Shown here piece by piece: positions 22,005 to 31,226 of a stretch of 64,000 bases of DNA (positions within the stretch are counted from its first letter, which is position 1; each line of letters begins with the position of its first letter). The notes beneath the pieces were generated by a model. The model saw nothing but the letters and a program-made list of their open reading frames with translations. It was not told the origin of the DNA and did not search any database. Source of the stretch: an uncultured Acidobacteriia bacterium (lineage in GTDB: Bacteria; Acidobacteriota; Terriglobia; Bryobacterales; Bryobacteraceae); contig CAINNJ010000018.1 of the NCBI GenBank assembly GCA_903851195.1, positions 1 to 64,000 of the forward strand, read 5' to 3'. A program made the translations under genes and the position numbers.

Positions 22005-23564
22005 ATGAAAAAGAACCGCAGAACCCACGTTTGTTTTGCCGCCACGCTGCTGGCGGGTTCGATGGCCGCGACGGCTTTCGGAGCGGATCCGGCGGCGGAG
22101 ATGACGATCCGCGCCGATCAGCCGGGGGCGCAGGTCAATAAAGAGCTATTCGGGCAGTTCGCCGAGCATCTGGGGCACGGAATTTACGGGGGCATCTGGG
22201 TGGGGGAGAAGTCGCCGATTCCGAATACGCGCGGGTATCGGAACGATGTGCTGGAGGCGCTGCGGAATCTGAAAGTGCCGGTGATCCGGTGGCCGGGCGG
22301 GTGTTTCGCGGACGAGTACAACTGGCGGGAGGGGGTGGGTCCGCGGGAGAAAAGGCCGGTGAAGATCAACACGCACTGGGGCAAGGTGGAGGAGCCGAAC
22401 AGCTTCGGCACGCACGAGTTTATGGACTTCGCGGAACTGGTGGGCGCGCAGGCGTATATCAGCGGGAACGTGGGGGACGGGTCGCCGAGGGAGATGGCGG
22501 AGTGGGTGGAGTACATGACGTGGGATGCGGGGTCGCTGGCGCAGGAGCGGGCGGCGAACGGGCGCAAGGAGCCGTGGAAGGTGGCGTTTTTCGGGCTGGG
22601 GAATGAGTTGTGGGGATGCGGGGGGTCGATGCGGCCGGAGTATGCGGCGGATGTGACGCGGCGGTATTCGACGTTCGTGAAGGCTCCGGCGGGGGTGAAG
22701 ATCATGAAGATGGCGAGCGGGCCGTCGGACGCGGATTACAACTGGACGGAGGTAATGATGCGGGAGGCGGGGAGCCGGATCGACGGGATCGGGCTGCATT
22801 ATTACACGATTCCGGGGAACTGGCAGCAGAAGGGGTCGGCGGTGGAGTTCGATGAGAGCGCGTGGGCGAAGACGCTGGCGGCGACGCTGAGAATGGACCA
22901 GTACATTACGCGGCACAGCGAAATCATGGACAAGTACGATCCGAAGAAGCGCGTGTGGCTGGGGGTGGATGAGTGGGGGACCTGGTACGACGTGGAACCG
23001 GGGACGAATCCGGGGTTCCTGTACCAGCAGAATTCCTTGCGGGACGCGCTGGTGGCGGCGATTAATTTCAATATTTTCGTGAAGCATGCGGACCGGGTGA
23101 AGATGGCGAATATCGCGCAAATGATTAATGTGCTGCAGGCGATGATTCTGACGAAGGACGAGAAGATGCTGCTGACGCCGACTTACCATGTGTTCGATTT
23201 GTATAAGAGCTATCAGGACGCGAAGAGTTTGCCGGTGGAGCTGAAGTCGCCGTGGTACAGCAAGGATGGCGTGGCGATTCCGGCGGTGAGCGCGTCGGCG
23301 GTGCGGGATACGGCGGGGAAGATTCATATCGGACTGGTGAATCTGGATCCGAATAACGCGGTGGCGGTGACGGCGAAGATTTCGGGGATAGGGGCGGGCG
23401 GGGTGAGCGGGCGTGTGATCACGGCGGGGGCGATGAATGCGGTGAATACGTTCGAGCAGCCGGGGGTGGTGAAGGCGGCGGCGTTCGGGGGCGCGCGGAT
23501 GGAGGGTGAGGTGTTGAAGGTGACGCTGCCGGCGAAATCGGTGGTGATGCTGGACGGGAAGTAA
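22005..23564 (+). CDS. GH51 alpha-L-arabinofuranosidase, secreted
   Basis: 519 residues with a signal peptide (1-26, ending AFG-A). The GH51 barrel is clear: NKELFGQFAEHLGHGIYGGI, VIRWPGGCFADEYNWREGVG, the acid/base Glu in FFGLGNELWG (E201) and the nucleophile Glu in WLGVDEWGTWY (E323), then the C-terminal beta-domain. It releases terminal arabinofuranose from arabinoxylan or arabinan in the periplasm or outside. It stands alone; no transporter or other arabinose gene is beside it. The 47-bp gap to the divergent HAD gene must hold both promoters if the inner HAD start is used. Confidence 0.92.
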   Translation: MKKNRRTHVCFAATLLAGSMAATAFGADPAAEMTIRADQPGAQVNKELFGQFAEHLGHGIYGGIWVGEKSPIPNTRGYRNDVLEALRNLKVPVIRWPGGCFADEYNWREGVGPREKRPVKINTHWGKVEEPNSFGTHEFMDFAELVGAQAYISGNVGDGSPREMAEWVEYMTWDAGSLAQERAANGRKEPWKVAFFGLGNELWGCGGSMRPEYAADVTRRYSTFVKAPAGVKIMKMASGPSDADYNWTEVMMREAGSRIDGIGLHYYTIPGNWQQKGSAVEFDESAWAKTLAATLRMDQYITRHSEIMDKYDPKKRVWLGVDEWGTWYDVEPGTNPGFLYQQNSLRDALVAAINFNIFVKHADRVKMANIAQMINVLQAMILTKDEKMLLTPTYHVFDLYKSYQDAKSLPVELKSPWYSKDGVAIPAVSASAVRDTAGKIHIGLVNLDPNNAVAVTAKISGIGAGGVSGRVITAGAMNAVNTFEQPGVVKAAAFGGARMEGEVLKVTLPAKSVVMLDGK

Positions 23565-23628
23565 GGGGCAGGGGTTTTCTTCACCTTTTCGGGGAGGCGG
23601 CTCGCGCGACAGAGGTTATAACTGGCGT

Positions 23629-25422
23629 ATGAGCCGCGTCTCTTCGATCGTTTTTTGCTGTTTTTTCAGCCTTATTTGTTGCGGGAGCGCGGTGGCGGCC
23701 GATACGCTTCTGGGCTTCACTTACGACAGCTGGCTGGTTACGCTGCTGCCCGGAACGGGCGCCGTCACGGAATATCACGTGCAGTTGCCGGTTTACGGCG
23801 GCAGGGTGGCCGCTTACGATCCGCTGTCCGGAACGATTTATGCCGGCGGGAATGCGTATGGCACGGGCGAATCCGTTCTTTTCCGGATTGATCCGAAGAC
23901 GCTTGCTGTCGGCAGCGTTGAGCTGACGGGACGGCCGAACAGTGGCTACGTCGATTCGTTCGCGGCGGATCCGCGCTCGGGCAGGCTGTACGCGGCCCTT
24001 TATGACTTCACCGACAGCGAGGTTGTCGGGATCGACCCGGCAACGGGCGTGGAGACGCTGGTCAGGAGGTTTCCCGGCATTTCGCTCGCGGCGCTGACGT
24101 TCGACGTTTCGACGGGGGCTTTGTACGGGATTGCCAATCCGGGGGGCACGCAGAATCCGCCTCAGGTGGTGCGGATCGATCTGGCGTCGGGCGTACTGAC
24201 GACTGTTTACCGGGCGAAGGCGGCTTATGCATTTCGCTCGCTGGCGGTGATACCGGGGACGATGTCGTTTTACACGGAGACGGGGGAGACGTTCGCGAGG
24301 ATCGACGCGGCGGCGGGAACGGTTACTCCGCTGGGCCACAATGATTCGATTACCGATCAGATCGCCTGGCAGGATTTTGCGGTGTCGCCAAGGCCCGTGC
24401 CGGAGGGGAGTAACGGCAATCTGCGTTACACCGCGGAGGACGCGTGTTTTCCGGTGGTTTGCCTGGCGAGCGTGCTGAACGACGAGGGCACGCTGGCGGG
24501 TCCGGCGAGCGCCGCGGCGAACGCGATTTTCATCCAGCCACACGGGAGCGGGATTCGATACGTGTCCGGGACCGACGTGCAGGATATTCCGCTGTCGATG
24601 AATAATCGCGGGGACATCGTCGGTTATACGTGGGGCATCGACCCGGGCGCGACCAGGGCTTTTCTTTATTCCGCGGCAGCCGATCGTTTCTACCCGCTGG
24701 ACCTGTTCGATGGGCAATACGGGAAGGCGAACTACATCAACAACCATGGACAGATTATCGGGAATAAGACGTATTTCACCCAGTATGCGTTTGGCTTAAA
24801 CGCCGATTATTTGTCCGGCCTGACGGATTCCGGAATTCTGCTGGGCCATTCCAGGGGTGCCGGCTTCGTCATCGATCACTTCAGCACGGTGTTCACGGAG
24901 AACGCTTATCCGGAGGTATTTAATAACGCGGGAGAGTTTCTGAGTTCCGGCGGCGGCGGACTTACGGGGGATGCGGTGTTTTATCGGCCGGGGACGGGGC
25001 TGCGGGTTCTGCCGGGCAACACGGGTCAGTTCCGTGTGCCGGTGGGGCTGAACGATGCCGGGCTGGCGCTTTTTCGCAGTCAGGAGGGGCCGGGGGCGAG
25101 GCTTTTCGATACCAGCGGAACGATACCGGAGTTGAGCGCTGCGTTTCTGAATGTGGAGGATCTGGTGGCGCCGAAGGCGACGTGGTCGGATTTTCGGGCG
25201 GTGGCGATCAATAACGCGGGGCAGATGGCGGTGCTGGCGACGAATGTGAGCACGGGAAGACGAACGACGCTGCTGCTCACGCCGCAGGCGGCGACAGGTT
25301 TGCGGATGGCGGGGCGGTCCGTCGGCCGCATGAGTTTGAAGAAGGGGACTGCGGCGGATTTTACGTTCAATGGCGCGGGGCTGGGCTCGCGGGGTCCCGC
25401 GGTTCGGCAGCAGGGACGGTGA
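23629..25422 (+). CDS. Secreted HAF-like/beta-propeller protein
   Basis: 597 residues with a Cys-containing signal peptide (1-23). The first half has YVTN/beta-propeller-like strands (VAAYDPLSGTIYAGGNAYG, LYAALYDFTDSEVVGIDPAT). The second half shows HAF-type repeats: SMNNRGDIVGYTWG, YINNHGQIIGNKT, GLNDAGLALFRS and INNAGQMAVLAT. Such repeats are abundant in secreted proteins of acidobacteria and have no known activity. No PEP-CTERM anchor or TIGR03437 domain follows the last repeat. The end at residue 597 (AGLGSRGPAVRQQGR) looks abrupt and may be a frameshifted tail. Confidence 0.7.
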   Translation: MSRVSSIVFCCFFSLICCGSAVAADTLLGFTYDSWLVTLLPGTGAVTEYHVQLPVYGGRVAAYDPLSGTIYAGGNAYGTGESVLFRIDPKTLAVGSVELTGRPNSGYVDSFAADPRSGRLYAALYDFTDSEVVGIDPATGVETLVRRFPGISLAALTFDVSTGALYGIANPGGTQNPPQVVRIDLASGVLTTVYRAKAAYAFRSLAVIPGTMSFYTETGETFARIDAAAGTVTPLGHNDSITDQIAWQDFAVSPRPVPEGSNGNLRYTAEDACFPVVCLASVLNDEGTLAGPASAAANAIFIQPHGSGIRYVSGTDVQDIPLSMNNRGDIVGYTWGIDPGATRAFLYSAAADRFYPLDLFDGQYGKANYINNHGQIIGNKTYFTQYAFGLNADYLSGLTDSGILLGHSRGAGFVIDHFSTVFTENAYPEVFNNAGEFLSSGGGGLTGDAVFYRPGTGLRVLPGNTGQFRVPVGLNDAGLALFRSQEGPGARLFDTSGTIPELSAAFLNVEDLVAPKATWSDFRAVAINNAGQMAVLATNVSTGRRTTLLLTPQAATGLRMAGRSVGRMSLKKGTAADFTFNGAGLGSRGPAVRQQGR

Positions 25423-25461
25423 GAGTGAGCGGGCCTGACCGACGAGGATAAACGCGCCGGG

Positions 25462-25692
25462 TTACAGGGTGCGAGCCCGAATGGCGAGTCCGGCGAACAG
25501 TGACTCTTTGGCTTCTTCGAGCGCCTGGATGGCGGCTTCCCTGGATACGGTCGGGAACTGGCGGAGGAAGTCGGCGAGGGACTGGCCACCTTCCAGGTAG
25601 TCGATGAGGTTCTTGAAGGGCACCCGCGTGCCGCGAAAGCAGGGGATGCCGTTCAGGACGTCGGGGTCCTTCAGGATGACGGATTCGGCCAT
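25462..25692 (-). CDS. DUF433 antitoxin-like protein, complete
   Basis: 76 residues: VILKDPDVLNGIPCFRGTRV, PFKNLIDYLEGGQSLADFLR, FPTVSREAAIQALEEAKESL. This is the same subgroup as the rearranged gene at 19231 and shows what its normal C-terminus should look like (EEAKESLFAGL). It sits 39 bp from the end of the convergent propeller gene, with no room for a DUF5615 toxin downstream, so it is solitary. The 161 bp up to the next gene on its 5' side hold nothing else I can recognise. Confidence 0.8.
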   Translation of the reverse strand: MAESVILKDPDVLNGIPCFRGTRVPFKNLIDYLEGGQSLADFLRQFPTVSREAAIQALEEAKESLFAGLAIRARTL

Positions 25693-25853
25693 ACGCTGTT
25701 ATGGTAACTTCCGGGCATTTCGGGTCGTGCGGATCGCGGTCCGGTCAGGTGGTCTCCTGTTTCTGAAGTTTCCTGATATCCACCCGAAGCGCGATCCCCT
25801 TCGGTATGTTCCTCCGTCTTCTGGGCGCCTGCAGTTTCCTTTCGGGCCAAGGC

Positions 25854-26336
25854 TTACCAGGGCCTGATCAGTTCACCGGTAAACGTGAACGTTCCGATTT
25901 TCGTTCCGCCGCTGCCCAGGGGATTCCCGCTCGCCGGAAAGCTTGTCAGTGTGATGGTGCCGGTCACCTGTCCCGGCGTCGAGGCGGAGAGTTTGATCGT
26001 ATAGTCCAAACGCGCCACCGATGCGTTGGGCGGGTAATCGAAATCAATGGTTCGGGCCAGCAACCCGCCTCTTCCGTCCGCCGACCAGGAGCCGAGTTGG
26101 CTGCTGAAGAAGAAGGACGGGCCGCCTTGTCCGGAATCGGTTACCGACATCGTGCCGCCCAGATGCAGGGTGATCACCCCGCGGGAAGCGATATGTCCCT
26201 GCGAGTCCATAACGGTGGTGAGGTAAGATGCTCCGCCAAAAAGCAGTTCAGAGACGTTGTTCTGAGCGTGCAGGGGCGCAATTGAGCCCGCGGCTGCAAT
26301 CAAACCGAGTGTCATCAGAAAACGAGCGCGTTTCAT
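25854..26336 (-). CDS. Secreted hypothetical protein
   Basis: 160 residues with a clear signal peptide (MKRARFLMTLGLIAAAGSIA, cleavage near HAQ). The mature part is beta-rich, Gly/Ser/Thr-rich (SRGVITLHLGGTMSVTDSG; GQVTGTITLTSFPA; GTFTFTGELI), suggesting a small extracytoplasmic beta-sandwich. I do not recognise the family. The 160 bp upstream (26337-26496) separates it from a divergent methyltransferase gene and presumably carries both promoters. Confidence 0.65.
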   Translation of the reverse strand: MKRARFLMTLGLIAAAGSIAPLHAQNNVSELLFGGASYLTTVMDSQGHIASRGVITLHLGGTMSVTDSGQGGPSFFFSSQLGSWSADGRGGLLARTIDFDYPPNASVARLDYTIKLSASTPGQVTGTITLTSFPASGNPLGSGGTKIGTFTFTGELIRPW

Positions 26337-26496
26337 TTGGTTCTCCTCAGCTGGAAGTTATATCGGTTCCGGATGACTTCGGAGTTGCTGTCTCGTTACG
26401 GCGGGGTAAAAAACCGGTGTGCTGTCAAGACAACCGGACTCAATGTCACTCCGACTAAGCCCGAGAATCTTATTCAGCGAGGAGTAGAGTGATTGC

Positions 26497-27351
26497 ATGA
26501 GTGAGATTCCTGGAGCTTCCGACTGGGCCGCGGCGCGCGGCGAGAAATGGCGGGACCACCTGACCGGGATGGAAGGAATGCTGGCGCCGGTGAGTGAACC
26601 GCTGCTGGGCGCGCTGCGGCTGGATGCGCCGTACCGGATCGCGGATATCGGGTGCGGCGGCGGGGGGACGACGGTGGAGATCCTGCGGCGGATGCCGGCG
26701 GGGAGCGTGGTCCACGGTTTCGATATCTCGCCGGCGCTGGTGGAACGGGCACGGGGGCGCGTGGGCGACGGGGATGAAGGGATCGCCTTCAACGTTGCGG
26801 ATATGGGGACGGCGGGGCCGGAAGCGCCCTATGACCGGATTGTTTCGCGGTTCGGCGTGATGTTCTTTGCCGAGCCGGCGACGGCCTTCGGCAACATCGC
26901 GAGGTGGGTGGCGCCGGGCGGGCGGTTTGCGTTCGCGGTGTGGGGTCGTCCGGCGGAGAACCGGTGGATGAGCAGTTTGCGGGAGGCGGCGGGGGCGTTC
27001 GTGGAGGTGCCCACGCCGGATCCGGAAGCGCCCGGGCCGTTTCGCTATGCCGAGGTGGGGAAGCTGCTGGATTTACTCAGCGGGGCGGGCTTTGGCGCGC
27101 TTCAGGTGGAAGACTGGCGCGGCACGTTGCCGGTGGGTGGCGGACTTCCGGCGGCGGAAGCGGCGGCATTCGCGCTCGCGGCGTATGGCTCGTTCGGCGA
27201 ACTGCTGGCGGAAGCGGGCGAACCGGCGGTGCGCGGGGCAAGGGAAGCGCTGGCGGCCGAATTTGCGAAGTTCGAGGAAGGCGGGAGCGTGCGGATGGCG
27301 GCGGCGGTCCACATCGTGACGGGTGAGCGGCCGGCGACGGCTTCCCGGTAG
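26497..27351 (+). CDS. Class I SAM-dependent methyltransferase
   Basis: 284 residues. The SAM-binding motif I is YRIADIGCGGGGTTVEIL (about 47-64), motif II HGFDISPALVERAR, motif III YDRIVSRFGVMFF, then WVAPGGRFAFAVWG, the pattern of UbiE/methyltransf_11-type enzymes. The substrate is not evident. Its 3' 250 bp overlap the open frame of the convergent membrane-protein gene; the methyltransferase reading is the one with conserved motifs to its end region, so the neighbour's tail is the likelier artefact or late extension. Confidence 0.85.
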   Translation: MSEIPGASDWAAARGEKWRDHLTGMEGMLAPVSEPLLGALRLDAPYRIADIGCGGGGTTVEILRRMPAGSVVHGFDISPALVERARGRVGDGDEGIAFNVADMGTAGPEAPYDRIVSRFGVMFFAEPATAFGNIARWVAPGGRFAFAVWGRPAENRWMSSLREAAGAFVEVPTPDPEAPGPFRYAEVGKLLDLLSGAGFGALQVEDWRGTLPVGGGLPAAEAAAFALAAYGSFGELLAEAGEPAVRGAREALAAEFAKFEEGGSVRMAAAVHIVTGERPATASR

Positions 27352-28100
27352 AGCCACCAGCAGGCGGCGAGATAGAGGACGGCGAACGCGATGACGCTGC
27401 CGGACTGCAGGGATTTCGGCAGGCTGGTGCGGGAGATGAGGAAGCCCAGCAGAAGGAAAGCCTGGAGGGCGTGGAGCGCGAAGAAGTGGGCGATGCGGAG
27501 GTCGCCATGGGTGGTGCTCCAGTTGACGAAGGGCAGGCCGTCGCCGCTGTCCGGTGCGCCGACGGTGTGCTGTTTGTTGTTCACGATGGCGACGCCTTCG
27601 AGGCTGCCCCAGATGAGGACGGCGAGGCCGAGGCGGGTGGCGAGGACGACGGGGGCGGGCCAGGTCCAGTCGGCGGCCGGGCGGAAGCTGAGCAGGAGGA
27701 GGGCGGCAAGGGCGAGCGTGTTCACGCCGATGCCGACCCCCATGAAGGAGAAGATGACGCCGTCGAACGCGCTGGTGTAATTCATGTGCGAGCGCACGCC
27801 GCGGGCGGACTGGAAGACGATCAGCGTGTTTTCCAGGATCATGGCGATACCGATGATCCAGCCGATGAGGTTGACGGCCTTCGGCGAGGAGTTCAGCTGG
27901 CGCATCACAAAGCCGATGGTGAGCAGGAAAATGGCGACGGAGATCTCGAATTTGAGGGGCTTGATCCAGGGATTCAGGCCGAGGATTTTGCGGCGGTCGA
28001 ACGGCAGGGCGAGCAGGGACGGGAGGAAGAGGCCCAACTGCCACCAGAGGGAGAACTGGATGCCGCTGTTCAGGGATCGGAACTGTTGGATGAGGTTCAT
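27102..28100 (-). CDS. Multi-pass membrane protein of unknown function
   Basis: 332 residues from ATG 28100. About seven or eight hydrophobic helices between residues 14 and 250 (for example LGLFLPSLLALPF, ISVAIFLLTIGFVM, LIGWIIGIAMILEN). The segments WIKPLKFEISVAIF, QSARGVRSHMN and HTVGAPDSGDGLPFVNWSTT, followed by HGDLRIAHFFALHALQAF, resemble a widespread uncharacterised membrane family about 280 residues long. The last ~75 residues are antisense to the methyltransferase gene and Ser/Ala/Pro-rich, so the natural end was probably near 27330 and the stop was lost. It overlaps the upstream small gene by ATGA, so the two are coupled. Confidence 0.7.
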   Translation of the reverse strand: MNLIQQFRSLNSGIQFSLWWQLGLFLPSLLALPFDRRKILGLNPWIKPLKFEISVAIFLLTIGFVMRQLNSSPKAVNLIGWIIGIAMILENTLIVFQSARGVRSHMNYTSAFDGVIFSFMGVGIGVNTLALAALLLLSFRPAADWTWPAPVVLATRLGLAVLIWGSLEGVAIVNNKQHTVGAPDSGDGLPFVNWSTTHGDLRIAHFFALHALQAFLLLGFLISRTSLPKSLQSGSVIAFAVLYLAACWWLYREAVAGRSPVTMWTAAAIRTLPPSSNFANSAASASLAPRTAGSPASASSSPNEPYAASANAAASAAGSPPPTGNVPRQSST

Positions 28101-28291
28101 GATCTTGCGATGACGATCAGCACGTAAAGCAGGGTCAGCGGGCCAAAGAACAGGCCGCCGAGGAACCAGGGCAGGAAGCGGCGTCCGGAGCGGGAAGCGA
28201 TGAAGCCGGACAACAGAGCGCAGACCACGAGGATCACGGGGAGCGCGAGGTTCGTGGCGTAGGTTCCGGAAAACACGCTGGTCCTCAACAT
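28097..28291 (-). CDS. Small two-helix membrane protein
   Basis: 64 residues with two hydrophobic stretches (NLALPVILVVCALLSGFIA and FLGGLFFGPLTLLYVLIVIA) and a short basic loop SRSGRRF between them. It overlaps the end of the YcaQ-like gene by 7 bp and the next membrane-protein gene by ATGA, so it is the middle of a three-gene operon. Function unknown. Confidence 0.65.
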   Translation of the reverse strand: MLRTSVFSGTYATNLALPVILVVCALLSGFIASRSGRRFLPWFLGGLFFGPLTLLYVLIVIARS

Positions 28292-29388
28292 AGCACTTCG
28301 AGGCCAAGGAAGGCGCGCAGGCGGTCGAGTTCGGCGGCGAGTTCGCGGCGGAAGGCGCGGTCGCGCGGGGCGGATTTGATATAGCCCAGATCGGCGGCGA
28401 GTTTGCCCTCCTGCACGGAGAGGTTGCCCCAGCCGATGACCTGGTCGCGCCAGAGCAGGGGCAGAGCGTAATAGCCGCGCTTCCGTTTGGCGGCAGGGGT
28501 GTAGGCTTCGAAGCGATAGTCCCAGCCCCAGAGGAGTTCGAAGCGTTTGCGGTCCCAGACGACGGGATCGAAGGGCGCGAGGAAACGCACGGCTTCGGGG
28601 GGCTCAAGGGTGGCGGATTTTTTCTCTTTACCGGGTAGCCAGTACCAGTCGGTGCCTTCGACATGCGCCTGGGCCAGACGCTCTTTGGCGCGGCGCAGGG
28701 CGGCGGGAAGTTCGTCCTGCCATTGCGGCGCGGCATGGCGGAGACGCCGCACGAGGAGAGCGAGACCGGCGGCGGGCACGGGGGCGTAAATGTCGACGAC
28801 GGTATCGACCAAGGCGTCGAGCCGCTGCTGGCGAAGGGCGTCGTCGATTAACTCAGAGGCGTGTTGGTGCGCGGTGTAGATGCGGATGCCGCGCTCGCGG
28901 CGGGCGATGCGCAGCAGGCCGCGGTAATGCATGGAGTCGAGCAGGTGGGTGGTGGCGCTGGAGGAGCCGCCCCAGTAGTTCCTGACGACGCCCTGGGCGA
29001 AGTGGGCGTCGACTTCGCGGGGGTGCACGGCGCCGCGGGCGATGACGAAATCGAGCAGGATTTGGGCCTGTTCGCGGCTCTCGGCCGGCCAGGCGGCCCA
29101 GGGATGCCAGATATCGGAACGCGGGTGCATGAGGATCTGGAGCGATTGGGTGACGAAGCCGTAGTTGATGAAGAAGTCTTCGGCGATGCCGAGGGAGGGG
29201 TAGCGGCGTTCGAGGTCGCCGGCGCGGTAGTTGCGGACGCGGTGACGAAGGGCGAGGTCCTGGGCGCGGGCGGGGGCGCGGATGGGGTCGGCCTGGACGA
29301 AGGCGAGTTTATGGAGGGCCCGTTTGAGCGTGGTGGGCGGGAAGAGGCTGTGGTTGATGGCGAAGCGGCGCAGGTGGTCGGCGGTCAT
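28285..29388 (-). CDS. YcaQ/AlkX-like DNA glycosylase (HTH_42 winged helix)
   Basis: 367 residues. HTH_42/YcaQ family proteins unhook DNA interstrand crosslinks with a QxD catalytic motif in the N-terminal winged-helix part; here it is KLAFVQADPIRAPARAQDLA with Q32-A-D34. Further family segments are RYPSLGIAEDFFINYGFV, LLDSMHYRGLLRIARRERGI and, near the end, FLAPFDPVVWDRKRFELLWG with YEAYTP-like FEAYTPAAKRKRGYYALPLL. Length is normal. It leads the operon with the two membrane proteins, whose link to DNA repair is not apparent. Confidence 0.85.
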   Translation of the reverse strand: MTADHLRRFAINHSLFPPTTLKRALHKLAFVQADPIRAPARAQDLALRHRVRNYRAGDLERRYPSLGIAEDFFINYGFVTQSLQILMHPRSDIWHPWAAWPAESREQAQILLDFVIARGAVHPREVDAHFAQGVVRNYWGGSSSATTHLLDSMHYRGLLRIARRERGIRIYTAHQHASELIDDALRQQRLDALVDTVVDIYAPVPAAGLALLVRRLRHAAPQWQDELPAALRRAKERLAQAHVEGTDWYWLPGKEKKSATLEPPEAVRFLAPFDPVVWDRKRFELLWGWDYRFEAYTPAAKRKRGYYALPLLWRDQVIGWGNLSVQEGKLAADLGYIKSAPRDRAFRRELAAELDRLRAFLGLEVLC

Positions 29389-29447
29389 TGCGAAGGCTGG
29401 TACCGGTTGCTGGTATTAGTTTCGCAGCGACCGCCGGAAGGCGCGCG

Positions 29448-30518
29448 TCAGCCTCTGGGGAACTGGGCCCAGGGGTCGAAGGCGGACACGTTCTGCTGGC
29501 TGTGGAACAGGTTGGCGCTGGCCGTGATGACGTCGACCAGGGTGGTGGCTCCGGGGGAGGCGGCGACGCTGGTGAACACGTCGGGCGGAGGCAGCGGCAG
29601 GGGACGCCAGGCATTCCAGACGTTGCTGTCCGGGGCATATTGCTGTGCCGTAAACACGGCGCCGTTCTGCGCGGTGACGAACACGGTGAGCAGGGGCAGG
29701 GATCCGGAACCGAGGACGCGGGCGAGGGCGAGGGAGTTGCTGGTGGCGGCGGAACTGACGACGGGCTGATTCAGGGCGGGCAGCGGGTGCCAGTCGAGGA
29801 AGGCGGGCGCGCTGCCCTGCACGGTCTGGTGGGCGTGCAGAATGCGTCCGTCGTTGGCGAGTATCACGGCATCCACCAGATTGTTGCCGTTCGGCAGGAC
29901 GGCGATGCCGCGGGCGGGAACGGGGGTGTTCAGGGTGGTGAAAGGAGCCCAGACGCCGGCGGTGTTCGCGGTGCTGTGGAGCACGGCAGTGTTCGTGAGA
30001 ACGAAGGCTTCGGGGACGGCTCCGAAGAGTTTTGAGGTCGACAGGGCGAGCGCGCGGACGGTGACGCCGGAGGGCAGGCCGACCGGCGCCCAGGAGGAGG
30101 CCGTGATGCCCGCAGTATTGTGGACGGCGAAGACATGGGACGCATTGGCCACCATCGTCTGATTGCCTGCTCCCAGTGCCAACATGGACGGGGTGAAGCC
30201 GGACGGCGCCGGGACACTGGACTGGGTGAACTGGGGCTGGTTGGTGGCGGCGGCGGTGCCGGTGTTCGTCATAAGAGTCAGCGCGGCCGGAATTCCCGGC
30301 GCGGTGACGACCACGCCGAAGACCGGCTGGCCACTGTTGTCCCCGAAGGCGAGAGTGGACGGCACGAAGTGGCCGCCGGCGCTCAGGGTGATCGCGGGGT
30401 TGAGATGGCTCCAGGTTCCGGGGACGGGCTGGAAGGCCATGGAGAGGGTGGAGGCGCTCTCTTCAAAAAAGGCGACCAGGCCGCCGGAGAGGGATTTGGT
30501 GACTACGATACGTGCCAT
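29448..30518 (-). CDS. Lectin/propeller-like hypothetical protein
   Basis: 356 residues from ATG 30518, which has AAGGA upstream; the open frame to 30623 lacks a ribosome site. No signal peptide. Repeated units of about 50 residues alternate FVLTNTAVLHSTANTAGVWA, VILANDGRILHAHQTVQ and VFVTAQNGAVFTAQQYAPD, each with a small hydrophobic strand, a polar turn and a Trp (SSWAPVGLP, FLDWHPLPAL, VWNAWRPLPLP). This repeat layout is like fucose-lectin-type six-bladed propellers. Ligand unknown. It is divergent from the ECF sigma factor gene with 121 bp between. Confidence 0.55.
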   Translation of the reverse strand: MARIVVTKSLSGGLVAFFEESASTLSMAFQPVPGTWSHLNPAITLSAGGHFVPSTLAFGDNSGQPVFGVVVTAPGIPAALTLMTNTGTAAATNQPQFTQSSVPAPSGFTPSMLALGAGNQTMVANASHVFAVHNTAGITASSWAPVGLPSGVTVRALALSTSKLFGAVPEAFVLTNTAVLHSTANTAGVWAPFTTLNTPVPARGIAVLPNGNNLVDAVILANDGRILHAHQTVQGSAPAFLDWHPLPALNQPVVSSAATSNSLALARVLGSGSLPLLTVFVTAQNGAVFTAQQYAPDSNVWNAWRPLPLPPPDVFTSVAASPGATTLVDVITASANLFHSQQNVSAFDPWAQFPRG

Positions 30519-30639
30519 TGTGTTTTGTCCTTTTGAACAGCCTGTCCGGCTTTCATTGACGAGAGCGTGAGGGGGCGGAAAAGTCCGCCAACTATTTTGG
30601 GATGCAATATTCGCGTCCGCCAATCGTCTGCAGGATCAG

Positions 30640-31221
30640 ATGAGTGAGACGCCGGGCGTCGCGATGCTGACGGAACAGGACCGGAGAATTGCCGAGGTGG
30701 TGGCGGCGGTACGGCTGCAGCTGCGCAACTTTATCCGGCGGCGCGTGCCGGATCCGGCGGACACCGAAGATATCGTCCAGGAAGTGTTCTATGAACTGGT
30801 GGAAGCCAACCGGCTGCTGATGCCGATTGAACACGTGACGGGCTGGCTGTTTCGGGTGGCGCGGAACCGGATCACGGATCTGTTTCGGCGCAAGAAGGCG
30901 GAGACGTTCAGCGATATGGCGGTGGAGGGGCAGGACGGCGAGATGTTGCGGCTTGAAGAGCTGCTGCCGTCGCCCGAGGCGGGTCCGGAGGCGGTGTATG
31001 CGCGGCAGGTACTGATCGAAGAACTGGAAGACGCGCTGGAGGAACTGCCCGACGAACAACGCGAGGTGTTCGTGGCGCACGAACTGGAAGGGCGGAGTTT
31101 CCGGGAAATGGCCGAGGAGAGCGGCGTCAATATCAACACGCTGCTCTCTCGCAAGCGGTATGCGGTGCTGCATCTGCGGGAGCGGCTGCAGGGCATTTAC
31201 GACGAATACACGAAAAGGTAG
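30640..31221 (+). CDS. ECF-type sigma-70 family RNA polymerase sigma factor
   Basis: 193 residues. Region 2 is seen in DTEDIVQEVFYELVEANRLL followed by VTGWLFRVARNRITDLFRRKK; region 4 in ALEELPDEQREVFVAHELEG and FREMAEESGVNINTLLSRKR. It directs RNA polymerase to a small envelope- or stress-related regulon. The next gene, 5 bp on, is a small membrane protein that may be its signal sensor, since no classical anti-sigma factor is present. Start chosen at ATG 30640 with AGGA upstream. Confidence 0.9.
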   Translation: MSETPGVAMLTEQDRRIAEVVAAVRLQLRNFIRRRVPDPADTEDIVQEVFYELVEANRLLMPIEHVTGWLFRVARNRITDLFRRKKAETFSDMAVEGQDGEMLRLEELLPSPEAGPEAVYARQVLIEELEDALEELPDEQREVFVAHELEGRSFREMAEESGVNINTLLSRKRYAVLHLRERLQGIYDEYTKR

Positions 31222-31226
31222 ATGAC

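Noticed and set aside
27102-28736. 544-codon version of the membrane protein
   Set aside because: The first ~210 codons are antisense or out-of-frame text over the YcaQ-like gene; the hydrophobic protein starts at 28100.
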